From assembly GCF_900115305.1 (NCBI RefSeq), contig NZ_FOVW01000003.1, positions 186,001 to 250,000 of the forward strand: DNA of 64,000 nt. Reading direction: 5' to 3'. The notes beneath the pieces are model-generated. The model was given only the letters and a program-made list of their open reading frames with translations. It was not told where the DNA came from and did not search any database. This DNA is from Algoriphagus ornithinivorans. GTDB taxonomy: Bacteria > Bacteroidota > Bacteroidia > Cytophagales > Cyclobacteriaceae. Shown piece after piece: positions 63,601-64,000 of this stretch (its first letter is position 1; each line of letters opens with the position of its first letter). The translations under genes were made by a program, and so were the position numbers.

Positions 63601-64000
63601 CAGCTGGAATTGCTCATGAAATTCAAAACCCACTGAATTTTGTAAAAAACTTTTCTGAAGTAAGTCATGAACTTATGGACGAGATGAATCAGGAGATTCA
63701 TGAAGGAAAATTTGATTCTGCCAGAATATTGGCGGGAGATATCAAAGAAAATCTGGACAGAATTGCCACTCATAGCATGAGAGCGGATGCGATTGTCAAA
63801 GCAATGCTTCAACACAGCAAAGCCAGCGTTGGCAATAAAGAACTCGCAGATCTCAATGCTATCTGCGATGAATCCCTGCGACTGAGCTATCACGGGGTCA
63901 GGGCTAAAGAAAAAGACTTTAGCGCCGAATATAAAACAGAGTTAGCTTCCAATATTCCGGAAGTAGAAGTAATCCGTCAGGAAGTTGGAAGGGCATTGAT
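60687..64000 (+). CDS. Reg_prop-propeller sensor histidine kinase, lipoprotein-type start (3' partial)
   Basis: At least 1104 codons, running off the window. MKSIFLRVLFITLFFEACSP has a lipobox-like Cys, unusual for a kinase. About a dozen regular Reg_prop repeats follow (DSRGHIWFGTNGGGLSRFDG, GNIWIGTADGGLSKFDGKS), more regular than in the kinase at 7930. Then a Y_Y_Y domain (FLIEYQYILEGYDEDWSP, ~820-890), one membrane helix (~893-915), a coiled coil and HisKA with His977 in GIAHEIQNPLNFV. The sequence ends just as the ATPase N-box begins (EVGRALI). A ligand- or polymer-sensing role is likely from the family. Confidence 0.9.
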   Translation, partial: MKSIFLRVLFITLFFEACSPRAEEGNSRLPEDLQPPNKTTLSDLSEEQKPKQFSLGVESGPEIVSLVSQSQNGIDPPYRVELPKLRNEDGEVILDAQGDPYFLGAGGLSQFNKYTSDDGLALDAIHCAITDSRGHIWFGTNGGGLSRFDGVEFTNYKKIHGLPSITIRSIFEDSKGNIWIGTADGGLSKFDGKSFTNYLADQLGSLVIWAIGEDNEGNLWFGTDRAGVSKYDGEKFTNFSTENGLGNDIVISILKDKDGNMWFGTYGGGVSKYDGKTFKTYTLKDGLSSDRIRSIFQDSKGTIWMGTLGGGLTKYDGKSFQTIGIKEGLAGSVVRSISEDKDGNIWFGTDRGASLWDGKRFKTYTTEQGLAGNNIQDMTLDSGGKMWFCTDGGGVSRLDGFGFTSFTTSHGISGNIILSGIEDQKGNLWFGSADGGISKFDGQSFTSYYPSQGLAGEIVFSILEDRSGKIWIGTAGDGLSILDDKKFTNYSVDQGLPSNEVYALVETQDGSIWIGTDNGILKYQEGELLHFTSEHGMAGDGIISILEDREGILWIGTFDGGLSRFDGETFINFTTNQGLIDNGVNRIKEDQDGNLWIGTTSGFSFLSKTKKESIASWDPSKGALFQSYNSQDGLPDNNVLQIVDLPGNKMAIGTNQGISIFDFFPDSVDAIQNLQIYNSDNGYPVKDLTDGQNAMFLDSKGILWAGTGSVKTGLARIDLEKISRNDSKPKLLIKQIRLNEEVISWETLAPSKISNQAAKTTEELLTFKKILNTEEESDLQERFKGITFDKVSEFFPVPINLTLPYKHNHLNIEYGTNELSRPFLIEYQYILEGYDEDWSPVLKRTSATFGNIQEGDYTFKVRARYSGPAIEEGADWTEATLYSFTVLPPWYRSWWAYLGYAALFLSLLYPINIYQRNRVLKAEREKAKERELEHAKEIEKAYEDLASAHENLKATQSQLIQAEKMASLGELTAGIAHEIQNPLNFVKNFSEVSHELMDEMNQEIHEGKFDSARILAGDIKENLDRIATHSMRADAIVKAMLQHSKASVGNKELADLNAICDESLRLSYHGVRAKEKDFSAEYKTELASNIPEVEVIRQEVGRAL

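Overview
The window reads as chromosomal DNA of a Bacteroidota bacterium, most likely a marine-type member of the Cytophagales (Cyclobacteriaceae/Algoriphagus-like). This is inferred from an AT-rich sequence, start codons without Shine-Dalgarno sequences, a Bacteroidetes-type promoter (TTG-N19-TATTTTAG), DUF6090 proteins, PorT-like barrels, a tricorn-type protease and propeller-type hybrid sensor kinases. No rRNA gene, intact tRNA, CRISPR array or transposase was found.

Layout. (a) 1-6533: the tail of a class III nucleotide cyclase, a small Cys-rich protein, then a plus-strand run of sulfatase lipoprotein, APC permease, S9 peptidase and NTF2-like secreted protein. (b) 6530-22667: an accessory island with 16 DUF6090-type genes (single-TM anchored proteins of unknown function). 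One copy lies before and 15 lie after a Reg_prop/Y_Y_Y sensor histidine kinase (7930-11187). Fourteen look intact, one is split by an in-frame stop and one is a frameshifted stub. A VOC-fold lipoprotein sits inside the array. (c) 22983-47786: a ~25-kb set of tightly packed sensory genes: two giant soluble histidine kinases (2536 and 3105 aa) with 11 and 14 tandem ~190-aa sensory modules, four FIST-domain proteins, a short kinase without a sensor domain, and a 7TM receptor kinase. No response regulator is encoded among them. (d) 47929-55109: NTF2-like lipoprotein, a short coiled-coil protein, a minus-strand LytTR regulator plus TPR/HisKA_2 kinase pair, a secreted alpha-beta-barrel-like protein, a DUF2306 membrane protein and a P1 (DmpA-type) peptidase. 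(e) 55110-64000: a hairpin-rich non-coding stretch, a PorT-like barrel, a convergent tricorn-like protease sharing one bidirectional terminator, and a second propeller-type sensor kinase cut by the window edge.

How the genes may work together. Six kinases (7930, 22983, 30600, 44590, 45630, 60687) share nearly the same HisKA/HATPase core. The giant kinases and the sensorless kinase share especially close cores and lie in one apparent transcription unit with four FIST proteins, which in other bacteria are ligand-binding partners of co-encoded kinases. The DUF6090 array is translationally coupled to a sensor kinase at its start. Its members keep a common membrane anchor while the outer domains diverge and are found on both anchor classes. 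I infer an expanded, mosaic, membrane-anchored signalling or surveillance family. Its function is unknown to me, and this array together with the modular giant kinases is the best candidate in the window for an undescribed system.
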